Positions 63,317 through 64,000 of a stretch of 64,000 nt of DNA are shown here, piece after piece. Below the pieces are notes generated by a model. The model was given only the letters and a program-made list of their open reading frames with translations, did not search any database and was not told where the DNA came from. The position numbers were made by a program, and so were the translations under genes. The first letter of the stretch is position 1, and every line of letters starts with the position of its first letter. This DNA is from Cytobacillus oceanisediminis. Lineage in GTDB: Bacteria > Bacillota > Bacilli > Bacillales > Cytobacillaceae. The stretch is taken from the NCBI RefSeq assembly GCF_003182355.1, contig NZ_QGTW01000008.1, positions 1 through 64,000 on the forward strand, in the 5' to 3' direction.

Positions 63317-64000
63317 TTAAAGGTTTTTAGGAAGTTCGCCATCCGGGCTGATCAAAGCCACAGAGTATTTATCCGTAAAAATGGTGTTCGCCATATTGTT
63401 CACACCCTGCATGGATACGGCATCAATTTCCTCCACAATTTCATCCATAGAGCGGTGGCGTCCAAGCAGAAGCTCATTTTTGCCGTTTCGGCTCATTCTG
63501 CTATTTGTGCTTTCAAGGCTCAGCATTAAGCTGCCTTTAAGCTGCTCTTTGCTGTTGTTCAGCTCTTTATCAGTAATGCCATCTTGTTTAAGGGTAGCAA
63601 GGGTTTCCTGGATTGTATCAAACAGGACGTCCAGCTGTTTTGCGCCCGTTCCGCCATAAAGCGTCACAATGCCGCTATCCTGGAATGCAGAATGATAGGA
63701 AAAGACAGAATAAGCCAATCCTCTTTGCTCCCTGACATCCTGGAACAGACGGCTGCTCATGCTTCCGCCCAGAATATTATTTAAGACAATAAGGTTGTAA
63801 ATATCTTTATGCCCCACCTGCAAGCCTTCAAATCCAAGGCATAGGTGTGCTTGTTCAGTATCCTTTTTGCGGGCAATGTGGTTTGAATGGAATTCAGGTT
63901 TCTGTTCTCTTCTTTCTCTATTGCCGCCTTCGTAGGAACCAAAATATTTTTCTACTTCTTTAATAAAGGATTCGGTAATATTTCCGGCAATGGAGATAAC
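63317..64000 (-). CDS. mlpA: M16-family zinc peptidase MlpA (YmxG), 5' end outside the window
   Basis: The last 227 codons of an insulinase-type peptidase are present; the frame runs off the window at 64000. The visible part begins 'VISIAGNITESFIKEVEKYF' and includes 'LNNILGGSMSSRLFQDVREQ' and 'RGLAYSVFSYHSAFQDSGI', the substrate-holding C domain of M16 proteins. The HXXEH motif would lie upstream outside the window. An internal ATG at 63823 is not the start. It precedes ymxH, as in B. subtilis. Confidence 0.92.
   Translation of the reverse strand, partial: VISIAGNITESFIKEVEKYFGSYEGGNRERREQKPEFHSNHIARKKDTEQAHLCLGFEGLQVGHKDIYNLIVLNNILGGSMSSRLFQDVREQRGLAYSVFSYHSAFQDSGIVTLYGGTGAKQLDVLFDTIQETLATLKQDGITDKELNNSKEQLKGSLMLSLESTNSRMSRNGKNELLLGRHRSMDEIVEEIDAVSMQGVNNMANTIFTDKYSVALISPDGELPKNL

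Noticed and set aside
1-64000. CRISPR arrays, tRNA or rRNA genes
   Set aside because: No regularly spaced identical repeats and no cloverleaf or rRNA sequence were seen; the tandem repeats present are degenerate and unspaced.

Overview
This window looks like the chromosome of a low-GC, endospore-forming Bacillaceae species. It carries cotE, spoVK, spoVS, spoVFA/spoVFB, spoIIIE and ymxH, and its gene order matches, in reverse, the Bacillus subtilis block from mlpA/ymxH to glnA. The protein sequences and the dispersed intergenic repeats suggest a Bacillus/Cytobacillus-type relative, but the species cannot be fixed from this stretch alone. Almost every gene is on the minus strand. The exceptions are a TRIC-type channel gene, mreBH, three small unrecognised genes between cotE and ricA, and a tyrosine-recombinase remnant.

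Layout. 1-2408 is a decayed siphophage remnant: a broken tail-assembly chaperone gene that still shows a programmed -1 slippery site, two intact tail-region genes, a fused and frameshifted head-tail remnant and an integrase tail. 2525-4395 is glnRA with a double GlnR/TnrA operator. 4734-12223 holds ynbB, hflX, a TRIC channel, a VOC protein, a glutaredoxin, spoVK, hfq and miaA. 12496-13503 is mreBH. 14074-25181 holds yvbH-mutS-mutL, a two-domain VOC protein, cotE, three novel plus-strand genes, and ricA-miaB. 25502-33264 holds korAB, an M19 dipeptidase, spoVS, ymdB and rny. 34061-43336 holds recA, cinA, pgsA, rodZ, ymfK, ymfJ, ymfI, ymfH and ymfF. 43563-50965 holds a diguanylate cyclase gene, the nucleoside ABC transporter nupNOPQ and its GntR regulator. 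51407-57014 holds spoIIIE, ylzJ, tepA and the RNase J2-locus gene. 57274-64000 is the diaminopimelate/dipicolinate block dapA, dapG, asd, spoVFB, spoVFA, then ymxH and a 3'-partial mlpA.

How the genes work together. RNA turnover and RNA modification (rny, rnjB, ymdB, hfq, miaA, miaB, ricA), DNA repair and segregation (mutSL, recA, spoIIIE), cell shape (mreBH, rodZ) and sporulation (cotE, spoVK, spoVS, spoVF, tepA) are interleaved. The asd-dapG-dapA genes feed both lysine/peptidoglycan synthesis and, through spoVF, dipicolinate for the spore.

The intergenic DNA is unusually full of structure. There are eight copies or fragments of a ~190-bp repeat with GTTGATT/AATCAAC ends (family A), four copies or fragments of a second repeat (family B), and two copies of a two-hairpin RNA resembling the Bacillaceae-1 motif. 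There are also degenerate tandem repeats, an apparent pseudoknot in the asd leader, and an orphan extended -10 promoter lying on a perfect cre box. The most novel candidates are the asd-leader pseudoknot, the three-gene plus-strand cluster beside cotE, the paired Bacillaceae-1-like RNAs and the relic G/GT frameshift site.
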